The notes: a model not told the origin generated them from the sequence alone. A stretch of 64,000 nt of DNA from CAWDJT01 sp963828705 (GCA_963828705.1 CAWHGA010000038.1:186001-250000); one strand, 5' to 3'. Counted from the stretch's first letter, positions 16,792 to 26,908 are shown. Translations and numbers: made by a program.

Positions 16792-19211
16792 ATGAGTGGA
16801 TATATCTGGTCATTGGCTCAACTAGAGGAATTGGCGGTTCATTCTGATCCCGCGGTACAGGATTGGGCCATCAGGAAATGGTTTCTGCTTTACCCGGACA
16901 GCGCATGGTCAAGGCTGCCCCAGTTTCTGGAAGATTCCCGGCAAGCGGTGGTGAATGCGGCGCTGTTTCATTTGGGAGCAATACCCCAACCGCATTTGGT
17001 TCCGCTGCTGAGTAACATCTATCTCCATGGCGAACCCGACACTTCGGCGCAGGCTATTGAAGTGCTGGGCGATTGGCAAGTCGAAGAGGCAGTGGGATGG
17101 ATGAAGCAGCGCATCCTCCAGGGGACTGGTCTGCAGCGGGTGCAGATCGATGGCATGATCCGGGCACTGGGGCAAATCCCCACCGACGAAGCCTGGGAAT
17201 TGTTGAAGAGCACCGAAAGCTCGGTGAATCGAGGGCGAATCGCGCAACTTCGGGTGAATTCTATGTGGCGCTCCTGAGTCACCATCGGGCTGGGGATGTT
17301 GATGCCGTTCTGCAGAACCTGGTACAAACAACCCGGGATCGCCGCCAACTGGAAGCTCTCGGAGTGCTGCTGAGCCTCATCGATCTTCGCCTGAATCCGA
17401 CCGAAGTGTTCTACGGCGGTGGTGCAGTGGCCCAGAAGCATGTTCAGCGACGTCTGGAAGAGATCGAAGGCGAGCTGACAGCGATCCAGGCCGCTGCTCT
17501 TAAGGAAGCCGCAGCTGGGGGTTGGACCGAAGCCACTGCTGAGGAACGGTTAACGGCTTTGGATGCCTTTCGCCGACTCCTGAACGAGTACCGGGAATCC
17601 CTGGAGAGTTCCTTTTTCTATCAGGTGGCGACGAAAGCTGCGACGCTGTTGCAGACGGCGGATATCGCCAATGATGACCACCACGCCTTGTTGTTTCTGG
17701 CCTGGTATGCGCTGCTGGCTGCGATTGTCCCAGACGTGGCTGCCGAACCGGCTGACAACGGTTCCTGGCAAGACCGGCTAAGGCTCTTTTTGCGCGATCA
17801 ACCACCGCTGGCCAGAGATGTGGTTTTCGCGGAACGTATCCGGGCCGTAGCTGATCGGACGGATTTAGTTCAGCGGCTGCGGTCGGTCCTCAAGGAGGAA
17901 CCCGAGAGCTGGCGTGCGGTCAGGGCCGTGCTGCTGTTGGGTGAACTCAAGGCGGTGGAAGTGCTGCCGGAGCTCATCGACTGCATCGGTCGCAGCCAGG
18001 ACCAATATGGCCAGGAAGAGATTTATCGGGCCTTGTCCAAGATCGGTGAACCTGCGGTGACGGCATTGCTGCCGCTTATGGACGGGTCCGATCGGGCCGC
18101 CAGGGCGATGGCGTGGCGCATTCTCAGCGACCTGCCCACGGAGGAGGGGGTCCAGGCCCAGGTGGCCCACCTCGGCGAGGTTTACCAGCAGAATCCCGAG
18201 CAGACTCTGGAACAAATCCGCCAGTCCGGCGCCAGGCAGTTCCTGCCGTTCGTCGAGGGCGAGTATCGACCGGGAGAGTTGAATCTGGGGCGGACCCTCA
18301 TCCATCTGAGCCGACTGCACGGACTCCAAAGTGATTGGCTCATCGATGTGGAGCGGGACATCAAGCGGCTGGAAGGGCAAACAGCCGAGTCGCATGATTG
18401 GCCGCGGGTGTTCAATCTGGAACTGGCCTGTACCCAATGCGGTAAACGCTATCACTACGATGTTCGGGAAGTCCACGTGCAACTGCCCACAGGTGAAAAG
18501 GAGGAAGTCGGGGCTGACGATTTCGTCCCCTTTCACCATGGCTTCGTCATTCGCGACGACATCCGGTGCAAGCATTGCGCCGCCACCAATGCCATTGAAT
18601 TGACACCTGCTTCGCGTGACTGTCTGGGGGCGGAATTGATTAGAATCCTTGCTCACGCCAGGGTTGGATCGAGTGCTCCCGCCTGGTACCCCATGACTCC
18701 AAGCCAATTATCGGCTGAAAAGGAGAATCCCCCCAGCTTGAGACAAATGGAACGCGACCTCCTACAGGTTGTCGAAGACCATTCCGGCAAGGCGGGAGCT
18801 CATCTGGGCCTGGGCAAATTTTATGAATACGTGAAACACGATGGTTCGTCCCGCCAGGCCTACCTGCGTGCTTTGGACCTGGATGGCCGTTGTCTGGAAG
18901 CCATGGCCGGGTTGGCCCGGATGGAGCATGCGGCGGGCCGGCTCAAGGAGGCGCTGGAATGGATAGAAAGCTGCTTCGATCAGCTTGATTCTGGCCGTTT
19001 CTACATGGTGAAAGACCGGGCCGAATTCAAAAAGGCGACTCGCGATGCGCGGCGGCAATACGCGCGGGAGCTTGGACTCAAGCCCAAGGAGGCGCCAGTG
19101 GCGATTCATTACCGCCTGGAAAGCAGCGATCACCCCAAGAACAATCCGTGCCCCTGCGGTAGTGGAAAGAAGTACAAGATGTGTTGCATGACGCGAGCGG
19201 AACAGGTTTGA
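16792..19211 (+). CDS. HEAT-repeat / TPR protein with C-terminal SEC-C zinc motif (frameshifted)
   Basis: Read in frame 1 from ATG 16792 to about 17250 and then in frame 3 (GEFYVALLSHHRAGDV) to 19211; joined it is ~806 residues. The N-terminal and middle parts are HEAT-like helical repeats (VVNAALFHLGAIPQPHLVP, ALLPLMDGSDRAARAMAWR). A four-Cys zinc-ribbon-like segment follows (LACTQCGKRYHY ... RCKHCAATN). Then come TPR-like helices, and the protein ends in a SEC-C motif (NPCPCGSGKKYKMCC). SEC-C motifs bind zinc and occur in SecA and many scaffold proteins. The break lies near GAGGGCGAATCGCG and needs one added base. Function is unknown; a protein-protein scaffold is likely. Confidence 0.7.
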
Positions 19212-19275
19212 GCCACACCCGCTGCTGGTGATGTCGGGTTGGGGGACTGCAAGGGGCAGGATCATGCAGCCGACA

Positions 19276-20655
19276 TCAGGTCTTGGTTGTCGGGGACGGG
19301 TGCCGGGCCTGTCGAGCCAGTTCCTTAAGACGAAGCAGATCGTCATAGCTGAAATCCGGTCGACGGCAGGCGAAGAAGGTGTTGTTGTGGTAGAGGGGTT
19401 CGGCTGCAATGTCATAGCGGCAGGAGGCCATGACCTGCGACCACATGGGGGTTCCCGGGAGCGGTGAATACTCGGCCAGATAAGGCTCGCCGCCGGCCTC
19501 CCGCACCACCGCGATGGATTCTTCCACTTCGGTCGGGGATTGCCCCGGTAGGCCGCAGAGCAGATAGACACCGATACGGTTGGAGGTAAAACCCGCTGCC
19601 GTCAAATTGCGCATGGCACGGAGAAACATCGCGCTTTCCACCTTGCTGCCCCACTCCTTTTGGTGATGTGGCTGAGTGGTTTCAAGGCCCAGCCGCAGCG
19701 TGGTGAAACCGCTTTCCTTGAGGAGCGCACACCACTCCGGGGTCAGCGCCCGAATATGGAGCGCGTTGGGCGTGTGAAAACGCAATCGTACGCCTTCCCG
19801 GCAGAGCCGTTCCAGGACTGGGCGAAGAGTGGCGTCGGCATCCACCAGCAGGGCATCGTCGTAGAAGGCGAAGTCGGTGATCCCATGGTTTTGATGCCAG
19901 TGGATAATTTCCTGGTAAATGGAGTCCGCGGGCCGTTTGTGGCGCGTTGGGGCCAGGGTCCGCGAAGCGCAATAAGGACAGCGATAGGGGCAACCCAGGC
20001 TGGTGAGAATGGGGGCGTACTGGAAATCGGGAATGAGGTCCAGCGCTGGGAAGGGGTGGGTTTGGTAGTGTTGCCACTGGTCCTGGTTTCGGAGCGTAAA
20101 GCCGGTGGTGGCTCCCACCATGGCCGGGAGTCTGGCCGCGGGAGCGGTCACGATGCGATTCGCGCCGCTGTGTTGGCGCGCATGCTGAGGGCACAGCTGC
20201 ACATAAATGCCGCCCAGCCAGATGGGGACATCGGGCAGCAGTGCGCGGGTGTCCGCAATAGCCTGTTGCACGCCGGGGTACCAGTAAGTCATCATCGAAG
20301 TCACCCAGATCAGGTCCGGTTTGGGTCGGGACCGGATTTGGCGCTGCAGGCTTTCCGGATGAATGCCGTATCGGTAGTAGTAGCGCGGAAAATCGCCGTA
20401 GACACTCGGCCTGGGCAGTTGTGTTCGCGGGTATTTGCCGGTACCGTACCGGCGGTCGGCACCTGGCAACAAGTCCGGGTGAGACGGTGTCTCTGCATCG
20501 TGGCGATTGAGGCAATCGACGAAAGACACGTCACAACCACCTTGCCGCAGCAGCGCGCCCAGGAGCAGCAACCCCAGGGGTTTGGCCCAAAGGTCGTAGG
20601 CGGCAAAATCGGTGATCCAGGGATTGATCAGCAGGATATGGGGTCTTTGGGGCAT
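19276..20655 (-). CDS. B12-binding-domain-like radical SAM protein
   Basis: About 459 residues from ATG 20655. The N-terminal ~150 residues resemble a cobalamin-binding Rossmann domain (HILLINPWI..., PLGLLLLGALLRQGG, SFVDC), but I do not see the DxHxxG cobalamin signature. The radical SAM core follows with CxxxCxxC (GCPYRCPYCASR), then FYDDALLVD and GLETTQP. This is the B12-binding/radical SAM class of methyltransferases and cyclases; the substrate is unknown. It is transcribed away from dtd. Neighbours give no pathway clue. Confidence 0.85.
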   Translation of the reverse strand: MPQRPHILLINPWITDFAAYDLWAKPLGLLLLGALLRQGGCDVSFVDCLNRHDAETPSHPDLLPGADRRYGTGKYPRTQLPRPSVYGDFPRYYYRYGIHPESLQRQIRSRPKPDLIWVTSMMTYWYPGVQQAIADTRALLPDVPIWLGGIYVQLCPQHARQHSGANRIVTAPAARLPAMVGATTGFTLRNQDQWQHYQTHPFPALDLIPDFQYAPILTSLGCPYRCPYCASRTLAPTRHKRPADSIYQEIIHWHQNHGITDFAFYDDALLVDADATLRPVLERLCREGVRLRFHTPNALHIRALTPEWCALLKESGFTTLRLGLETTQPHHQKEWGSKVESAMFLRAMRNLTAAGFTSNRIGVYLLCGLPGQSPTEVEESIAVVREAGGEPYLAEYSPLPGTPMWSQVMASCRYDIAAEPLYHNNTFFACRRPDFSYDDLLRLKELARQARHPSPTTKT

Positions 20656-20869
20656 GGCGATTGGACCTGGCTGTTCTGAAATAGAGGTACTCGCATGGGA
20701 ATGGTGCTGGGGCGGTCTGTCCCGGCATGATCCCAGACGCTTTGGATCATATGTGCGGGCAGCACATTGTGCCCTTTGGGTGTGGAGGCTTTATATCCTG
20801 GTACCTGACCGTGGTCAATGGGATGACCGGCCGGGTTGGTGATTCGATAACGGAAGGCAGAATCCTGCA

Positions 20870-21319
20870 ATGCGCGCAGTGGTGCAACGGGTCAAGGAAG
20901 CTGCGGTTTGCGTCGATAGCCGAGAAGTGGGGCGTGTTGGCAGGGGCCTGCTGGTTTTCCTGGGGGTTGGGCAGGGGGATCTGGAATCCGATGTCCAAAC
21001 CATGGCCGAAAAGGTTGCCAACCTGAGGATCTTTCCGGATGCTGACGACAAGATGAACCATTCATTGCTGGATGTTCACGGGGAGGTTCTGGTCGTATCC
21101 CAGTTTACCCTCTGGGGCGATTGCCGCAAGGGCCGGCGGCCGTCCTTTACCCGTGCCGCTGCGCCGGATGAGGCGCGAAACCTCTATGAAGCCTTCGTGG
21201 AACAACTGCAGGTGTTTGGGCTCATGGTGCAGACGGGTAAATTCCAAGAGAACATGGAAGTCCACCTGATCAACGACGGTCCTGTGACCTTGCTTCTGGA
21301 CACACAGAAGCTGTTCTAG
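20870..21319 (+). CDS. dtd: D-aminoacyl-tRNA deacylase
   Basis: 149 residues, the normal family length. It starts MRAVVQRVKEAAV and contains the DTD signatures SQFTLWGDCRKGRRPSF and, near the C-terminus, NDGPVTLLLDT (the Gly-cisPro/NxGPVT motif). It hydrolyses D-amino acids (and glycine) wrongly attached to tRNA, in the cytoplasm. A DUF1285-like gene follows about 100 bp downstream. Confidence 0.97.
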   Translation: MRAVVQRVKEAAVCVDSREVGRVGRGLLVFLGVGQGDLESDVQTMAEKVANLRIFPDADDKMNHSLLDVHGEVLVVSQFTLWGDCRKGRRPSFTRAAAPDEARNLYEAFVEQLQVFGLMVQTGKFQENMEVHLINDGPVTLLLDTQKLF

Positions 21320-21422
21320 GGATTTCCGTGGATGGCGGCTGCTTTGACCATGGCAGCGGCGCCTGAACTGATGTTGGGGACACTTGCGGGATGGTCCTCG
21401 ATGGGGATCTGAATTGGGAGAA

Positions 21423-21923
21423 ATGAATACCGTGGAGCAGGCCAGCAACATCTGGAAGACGTTTGATTCCGGGGATATCTATGTGGACTGCGAGGGTGAC
21501 TGGTTTTATCAAGGCAACCGAATCACTCGCGAAGATATCCTGCAGTTTTTCTATGACCGTTTACAAACGAGCGCCGATAATTCCTATGTTATTGTGTGGG
21601 AACAGCAACGGTGTGCCTTGAGGGTGGATGACACTCCCTTCGTAATCACCCGTGTGGATCGGCGGTCGATCGGTGGCGCGACTGGGGAGCGGTTCCTGTT
21701 GACTCTTAAACACGTAGCTGCACCAGAAGTCCTGAGCCCCGATTCTTTATGGGTGGGCAAGGACCATGTGCTGTATGCTAGAATTAGGTCAGGCCTTTTT
21801 GTCGCAAGGTTTTCGCGGCCAGCGTACTATCAGATAGCGGCGTGGATCCAAGACGATCCTGCGACTGGCCAGTTCTTTCTGGAAGCCAATGGCGAGCGTC
21901 ACCGGATCGCGTCTCAAGAATAA
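21423..21923 (+). CDS. DUF1285-like protein
   Basis: 166 residues from ATG 21423, preceded by GGGAGAA; the longer reading from 21384 has no ribosome binding site. The sequence DIYVDCEGDWFYQGNRITREDILQ resembles the start of DUF1285 proteins (a W..DG.WFY.G..I.R pattern), followed by the typical beta-rich body with IVWEQQRCALRVDDTPFVI. Function is unknown. It probably shares a transcript with dtd. Confidence 0.65.
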   Translation: MNTVEQASNIWKTFDSGDIYVDCEGDWFYQGNRITREDILQFFYDRLQTSADNSYVIVWEQQRCALRVDDTPFVITRVDRRSIGGATGERFLLTLKHVAAPEVLSPDSLWVGKDHVLYARIRSGLFVARFSRPAYYQIAAWIQDDPATGQFFLEANGERHRIASQE

Positions 21924-22031
21924 ACCTGTTAAAAGCTGAACCAGGCTGTAACGCTGACGAACAAATGCTCCGCGCCCGCTCGCATGACCGCCGGATTGGT
22001 TTGGATAATCCCCGGCCCGGTCCTTTGTCGT

Positions 22032-22697
22032 TCAGCAGTAGGCCATCACCTTCTTGACGTAGCCTTTGGTCTCCTTATATGGCGGGATGCCACGATGACG
22101 GTCCACTGCTCCTGGTCCGGCATTGTAAGCAGCCAGCGCCAGGTCGACCCTGCCACCGTAGCGTTCCAGCATCTGTTTCAAATAGCGACTGCCACCGTCA
22201 ATATTTTGCGCAATGTCGAACGCGTTTTTGACACCCAGCTTGCGGGCCGTAGCCGGCATCAGTTGCATCAAACCCTTGGCACCTTCCGAGGACACCGCAC
22301 GTGGGTTGAAGTTGGATTCCACCTTGATGACGGCGGTGAGGAGTTTCTCTGGAAGTTCGTACTTGCGCGCGGATTCCTCGATAACCTTCTGGAGCTTTTC
22401 GGGAACCTGGGTTGCCGTCGCGGAAACCGGGGCGGTTGTGGCCGCGGCTGATTTCTGGCGCTGGGTACGGTAGCGCGAAGGCGCCGCCTCCAATCGATAA
22501 TCCTGCAGGGTCTTGGCCTTGGTTTTGGTCTTGGTGGCAGGGTTCGCTGTTCCTTGGGACGCTTGTGACCCCTTGGTCTTGCCATAGCCGGAAAGGATCG
22601 CAGCAAAGTCCTGAATTGCCGGCTTGCTAGGCACATTTTTCTGCTTGTGCTGCACCGGGGGGCCGTTGGCTGAGATGGGGTTGTGTCGTATGTTCAA
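22032..22697 (-). CDS. Lytic transglycosylase (SLT domain)
   Basis: 221 residues. The C-terminal ~115 residues are a Slt70-type transglycosylase domain: catalytic Glu in VIKVESNFNPRAVS, then GAKGLMQLMPATA and LALAAYNAGPGAV. It cleaves peptidoglycan glycan strands. The N-terminal ~100 residues are low-complexity, rich in K, T, A and Q, with no obvious signal peptide, as in some flagellar-associated transglycosylases. The start is TTG 22697, supported by AAGGAGAG six bases upstream. Proximity to flaG suggests a flagellar role; note that the FlgJ gene in this window lacks its own muramidase domain. Confidence 0.88.
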   Translation of the reverse strand: MNIRHNPISANGPPVQHKQKNVPSKPAIQDFAAILSGYGKTKGSQASQGTANPATKTKTKAKTLQDYRLEAAPSRYRTQRQKSAAATTAPVSATATQVPEKLQKVIEESARKYELPEKLLTAVIKVESNFNPRAVSSEGAKGLMQLMPATARKLGVKNAFDIAQNIDGGSRYLKQMLERYGGRVDLALAAYNAGPGAVDRHRGIPPYKETKGYVKKVMAYC

Positions 22698-22929
22698 GGG
22701 TTCTCTCCTTGCGGCTGGCAGTTGACAGCCTGCGGCTATGTATTTGGTTCGGAGTTTCTAAGATCTGCGTGCAAATCGGCTGAAACATCCTGTCAGCTCA
22801 CTGGCGGGCGGCAAACCTGTCAGACTGCCCCCTGCAACGGCCAGAGACCTCGGGTTATAAGGCCGGGGCTCGTCCGCCACCGCGGAAGCTGGGGCACGCT
22901 ATCTAAAGTGCATCCACAGAAGGTCATTC

Positions 22930-22945
22930 TTGGCACCTCCAATGC
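22930..22945 (+). promoter_or_regulatory. Sigma-54-like promoter candidate
   Basis: TTGGCACCTCCAATGC has the -24 TGGCAC and a -12 ATGC with the invariant GG-N10-GC spacing. It points toward flaG, but is ~360 bp from its start with a sigma-28-like promoter in between, so it may be fortuitous or serve an unrecognised transcript. Confidence 0.35.
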
Positions 22946-23222
22946 AATATTAGCACCTCTGCGGCGGCCGCATTACCTCGCCCACAACCCATGGTCCTGG
23001 CGGCGACAACCCGCCATGACGGGCCGGCATCTGGCATTTCCGCCATGGCCCGGACGATGCCTTGTTGATGGATTTCAACCTGTGCTGGAATGCAGTTAGG
23101 CATTCAGACGCGCAGGAATTATTCAAGCTCATCGATGAGCAATATCCGTACCATTTCAAGCCTGGGGGTCAGACAGGGCAGGGTGCTGGGCGCCAACCGG
23201 CCTGAAAAAGTCTCAAAACGAT

Positions 23223-23250
23223 TAAAGTTTGGCGTGTTCCTGGCCGAAAG
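23223..23250 (+). promoter_or_regulatory. Sigma-28 (FliA) promoter of flaG
   Basis: TAAAGTTT (23223-23230), 12 bases, then GCCGAAAG (23243-23250). The -35 half is an exact match to the enterobacterial FliA consensus (TAAAGTTT-N11-GCCGATAA); the spacer is one base longer. It lies 54 bp before the flaG start. Confidence 0.75.
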
Positions 23251-23303
23251 TAGAATCAGAAGCTATCCGTTAGGGGATTGCTCCATTGGAAGGGAGAAGG
23301 GAA

Positions 23304-23702
23304 ATGGACAACAGTGTGCTGGAAATCAAGCCAGTGACTATGGGCCCTTGGATCAGCCCGGAGGTTAAGGATAAGCAGGAACCGCGGACTAGCAAGCCGG
23401 TTAAGGCAGGGGGAGGTTTGCTCGGGAGCCCCAAGAATGAATCGGATGCTAAATTAGATGCACCGCCCCAGACCCTTACCCGGGAACAGACCCAGGCGGT
23501 GGTAGACAATGTGGAAAGTTTTCTGAAAGACCTGAACACCAACCTAAGCTTCGAGATTCACGAGAAAACCGGCCGAGTGGTGGTGAAGGTGGTTGAACGG
23601 AATACCAAAGAAGTCATTCGCGAGATCTCTCCCGAAGACATGCTCAGGCTGCAAGAGAAGCTGCAGGAGTTTCGTGGGGTTCTCTTTGATGGTAAGGCGT
23701 GA
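23304..23702 (+). CDS. flaG: FlaG-family flagellar protein
   Basis: 132 residues from ATG 23304 (GGGAGAAGGGA just upstream). The C-terminal ~70 residues show the FlaG pattern: a helix (AVVDNVESFLKDLN), two beta strands (LSFEIHEKTGRVVVKVVERNTKEVIREI) and a final helix with P.DMLRLQEKLQEF. The N-terminal half is variable and Pro/Lys-rich, as usual. FlaG proteins modulate filament length near flagellin or cap genes. A sigma-28-like promoter precedes it, so it is probably a late flagellar gene. No flagellin gene is in this window. Confidence 0.88.
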   Translation: MDNSVLEIKPVTMGPWISPEVKDKQEPRTSKPVKAGGGLLGSPKNESDAKLDAPPQTLTREQTQAVVDNVESFLKDLNTNLSFEIHEKTGRVVVKVVERNTKEVIREISPEDMLRLQEKLQEFRGVLFDGKA

Positions 23703-23815
23703 GCAGCATGTTTGGGTTTAATCCGTTGCATATTCAAAAGAGTGGCGTGCTGCCGTCCGACCTCGGCAGGTCGGAATTGGGCACTGGAACCACCACATGG
23801 GATAGGGGATGTGAT

Positions 23816-24304
23816 GTGGAATCGCCTGTAAAAATGCTGATTGTTGATGATGACGAGATTTGTCGAGAAATTCTCCGAGACTCCATCGAACCATCGGGAG
23901 TTGAAGTTACACTGGCCAGTGATGGCCAGGAAGGCTTGGAAAGGCTGGCAGTTGAGCCGTTTGACATCCTTATCACCGATATTAATATGCCCCGCATGGA
24001 CGGTTTGACGCTGTTGCGTGAGGCCAAGCAGCGCTATCCTCACATCCTCACCATCATCATCACCGGTTATGGCAGCCTGGAATCCGCCATCGAAGCCATT
24101 CGCCAAGGCACGTACGATTACATGCAGAAGCCCTTCAAGATTGAAGAACTGGCTGTTACCACCAGGAATGCCATCGAAAAGGTCAAAATGCTGAAGGAAA
24201 AGCAGCGCATGCTGGAAGAGCTGGAGTCCGCTCATCGCCGCCTGCGCCAGCTGGAGGAAGAGCAGCGTCTGCTGCGTTCGGCTCACCAATCCAGTAGCCA
24301 CTGA
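23816..24304 (+). CDS. CheY-like response regulator with C-terminal coiled coil
   Basis: About 162 residues from GTG 23816 (AGGGGAT upstream). A longer reading back to 23699 exists, but those codons look non-coding. The receiver domain has the acidic pair (VDDDE), phospho-acceptor Asp in ILITDINMP, Thr/Ser switch (IIITGYG) and Lys in QKPFKIEEL. After the receiver, ~40 residues form a coiled coil (KEKQRMLEELESAHRRLRQLEEEQRLL) with no DNA-binding domain. It sits in a run flaG-RR-SHOCT-HD-GYP RR-kinase, so it is probably a partner of the kinase at 26045. Confidence 0.85.
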   Translation: MESPVKMLIVDDDEICREILRDSIEPSGVEVTLASDGQEGLERLAVEPFDILITDINMPRMDGLTLLREAKQRYPHILTIIITGYGSLESAIEAIRQGTYDYMQKPFKIEELAVTTRNAIEKVKMLKEKQRMLEELESAHRRLRQLEEEQRLLRSAHQSSSH

Positions 24305-24311
24305 GGGGCCG

Positions 24312-24524
24312 GTGTTGGCGCTGAATGTCTATGGTATGCTTTCCCGGCGCAATCTGCCCTTGTCTGCTTATGAACGGTCACCGGAAGAACCCGCCCATGT
24401 GTTGACCGAGTTGGAACGCTTGAAGGACCTCAGATCGAAGGGCATTATCAACGACAAGGAGTTTGACAACCTCAAGAGAGTGATTCTGGATCGATTGGCT
24501 ACGACGAAACTTGGTGCGGCATGA
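24312..24524 (+). CDS. Small SHOCT-like protein
   Basis: 70 residues from GTG 24312. The C-terminal part ELERLKDLRSKGIINDKEF fits the SHOCT motif, a short two-helix module often found at protein C-termini and thought to be an oligomerisation element. The stop overlaps the next gene by ATGA (24521-24524). Its role is unknown, but tight coupling with the HD-GYP regulator suggests a functional link. Confidence 0.6.
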   Translation: MLALNVYGMLSRRNLPLSAYERSPEEPAHVLTELERLKDLRSKGIINDKEFDNLKRVILDRLATTKLGAA

Positions 24525-26067
24525 GGATACTGATCGTCGAAGACGACGAGACCCTTGGCGAATCTTCTCAGTGATTTTCTCCAGGTTTTGCAGCATGAAA
24601 AGGTTCGGGTGTGTTCCAACGGGGAAGGAGGCCTGCGAGGTTGTCGCTTCCGAGTCCTATGATTGTGCCTTTGTGGACCTTATGTTACCCGACGCCCACG
24701 GCCTCGACCTCCTCAAGACCATCAAGAGCCATCAGCCCAGTACCCCCATCATTATGATGAGCGGTCACCCCACCATGGAGTATGCCATCCAGGCCATGCG
24801 CAGGGGTGCTTCCGATTTTCTCACCAAACCCTTCAAGCTCCAGGATCTCGCCCTAACGGTCGAACGCGTGGCCAAAGAGCGGCGGTTGTTACTCGAAAAC
24901 CTTACCTTGCAGGTTGAACAAAAGACTCGTAAGCGGGTGGAGAAGCTCAATGAAGAGCTGCAGCTGAAGATCCAGGAACAAGGCAGATTGTTTGACATTT
25001 CCCGAGCAATCGATGAAGTTCGCAGCAGCGAGGGGCTCTATCCCTGCATTGTGTCTCTGGCTTCACGCATGACGGCGGTCAGCAAGGTTGGGTTCTTTGT
25101 CCTTTCGGACAGTTCCGACCAGTTGTTGCTCATTGCCGGCGCTGGCTCAAGTCCCGAAGGGCATATCATTCAGGTCTTGCCGATTCACCACGATTTTATC
25201 GGGCAATTCTGTAATCCTGAAGTAGACCACCTGGTCCTGCGGGTTGCTGACCTGCAGGGTACTCCCTTTCTGCAGGCTTTGGCGGGCGACGGCAACCTGT
25301 TGAGCTGTTGGCCGTTCCGGGTTCGCCGGCAGCTGTTCGGGTTTCTGATGGCCAGCCATAATGGTGTGGCCCCGCAGCTGTCGGAAAGCGATGTGCGGGT
25401 GCTGGATTTTTTGGTGAAAAAGGCGGCCCTGGCCATTGAAAACATGGCGCTCTACGAGAGTCTGGTGAGCAACTTCTACGGTATTTTGAAATCCTTGGTG
25501 AATGCGCTGGAAGCCAGGGACCCCTATACGGGAAAACATTCCGAAAGGGTAACTGGTTATGCCATGGGTACCGCCAGGCAGCTCCTGTGCTCACCAACAC
25601 AAATTGATTCCTTGCAGACCGCCGGCTATTTGCATGACCTCGGCAAAATCGGCATTGCTGATTCGATTCTGAACAAACCCGGAGCGCTTTCCCTCGATGA
25701 GTATGAAGTAATCAAAAGGCATCCGGTTATCGGTGAATCTATAGTGAGTGAACTGGGGTTGAGCGAGGAACAGCGGCAAATCATTCGCCACCATCACGAG
25801 CGTTGGGATGGGCGGGGTTATCCCAATGGTTTGGCAGGACGGGAGATTCCTTTGTTGGCGCGAATTGTTGCCGTGGCTGACGCGTTCGATTCCATGACTT
25901 CCAAGCGCGCCTATCGGGGGGCTATGACGGAATCTTCGGCAATTCGGGAACTTCTTTCTCATGCCGGCAGACAGTTCGATCCCGAAATAGTGGAAGCTTT
26001 TATTGCAACCCGAGATGGTCGGCGCGAGGACTGGGACCGTTGCGATGAACAGACAACTAAACACTGA
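24521..26067 (+). CDS. HD-GYP response regulator (c-di-GMP phosphodiesterase), frameshifted near its start
   Basis: The true start is ATG 24521-24522 region (MRILIVEDDETLG), overlapping the previous stop. One extra base near 24560 and another in the GGGG run near 24620 break the first ~35 residues; the rest is open in one frame. Domains in order: receiver (phospho-Asp in CAFVDLMLP, Lys in TKPFKLQDL), coiled coil, GAF-like sensor (residues ~170-310), and an HD-GYP phosphodiesterase with YLHDLGKIGI, HPVIGESIV and RHHHERWDGRGYPNGL. HD-GYP proteins hydrolyse c-di-GMP, linking a phospho-signal to motility or surface behaviour. It is coupled to the kinase downstream. Confidence 0.88.
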
Positions 26068-26908
26068 ACCGATGAAGCCCGAGAGCAGAGATCCGTTGGG
26101 ACTCATGCCCGACCACCTGGAGCTATGCTTCGACGCTTTGTTATATAAAGATCGCCGGGGGTATCTGGGGGAGTTTATCCAGGGGCTAATCCACAACATC
26201 AACGGTCCGCTCCAGAATATGTCGATGCTGGCCGAACTCACCACGGCTGGTCAAGACCGGGCTAACCAGTTCGCCACTGCGCATCTTGGCGACCATCTGG
26301 ACGCATGGAAACAAATCCATGACAAGCAGGGTCAGCGTCTTCGGCAGGGTTCCGATCAGATCGCCAAGGTCATTGAAATGCTTCGAGATATCGTGCTTCT
26401 GCTGGAGTTGGAGCGCACCGAAACCGGGCTTGATGTGAACCTAACGGTAACGCGGTTGATGCAGGTTCTGTTGGCTGACCTATTCTTCAAACACCAGGTG
26501 GTCACGGAGCAACGTTTGGCTTCGGGGTTGCCCCTCGCAGGAGTTCCGGCCAGCCATTTCATTCTGGCGATGGTACACTTGTTCCGCAACGCCATGGTGG
26601 CAATGCGCGAGTCTGCGGACAAGCACCTGACTATCGAGACCCTTTTTCGGGACGATCACGTTTGGTTTATTCTCAAGGACACGGGGTGCGGGTTCACTTC
26701 AGAGCAGGCCGACAGGCTCTTTGCTCCCTTTTATAGCGGTTGGGCACCAGATACGGCCAAGCAAGACAAATATGACAAGCATCTCGGTCTGGGACTGTTC
26801 ATGGTTCGAATGGCGATGCTTCCCTACGGTGTTGTGGTGACCCTGGAAAGAGACCGGAAAGAAACCGTGGCGTGCCTGAAGCTGCCGGAGACCAGGCGCA
26901 AGGATTGA
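26045..26908 (+). CDS. Soluble histidine kinase
   Basis: About 287 residues from ATG 26045, overlapping the end of the HD-GYP gene; ATG 26072 is an alternative. There is no membrane segment and no sensor domain. The H-box is recognisable (FIQGLIHNINGPLQNMSML), and the ATPase shows an N-box (HLFRNAMVAMRESADKH), G1 (LKDTGCGFTSEQADRLFAPF) and a G2-like LGLGLFMVRMAM. It is probably the cognate kinase for the two response regulators just upstream. Confidence 0.85.
   Translation: MNRQLNTEPMKPESRDPLGLMPDHLELCFDALLYKDRRGYLGEFIQGLIHNINGPLQNMSMLAELTTAGQDRANQFATAHLGDHLDAWKQIHDKQGQRLRQGSDQIAKVIEMLRDIVLLLELERTETGLDVNLTVTRLMQVLLADLFFKHQVVTEQRLASGLPLAGVPASHFILAMVHLFRNAMVAMRESADKHLTIETLFRDDHVWFILKDTGCGFTSEQADRLFAPFYSGWAPDTAKQDKYDKHLGLGLFMVRMAMLPYGVVVTLERDRKETVACLKLPETRRKD

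Larger units (their letters stand above)
22698..23303. other. 606-bp intergenic region upstream of flaG
   Basis: I see no convincing coding sequence here. It contains a sigma-54-like element (22930-22945), the sigma-28-like flaG promoter (23223-23250), and a GC-rich inverted repeat CGGGCC/GGCCCG around 23019-23055. The divergent transglycosylase promoter should also lie here. Confidence 0.5.

Noticed and set aside
20656..20869. Cobalamin riboswitch near the B12-type radical SAM gene
   Set aside because: No B12-box-like sequence was seen in either orientation.
23699..23815. N-terminal extension of the response regulator
   Set aside because: The residues are non-globular and unlike receivers; GTG 23816 has a proper ribosome binding site.
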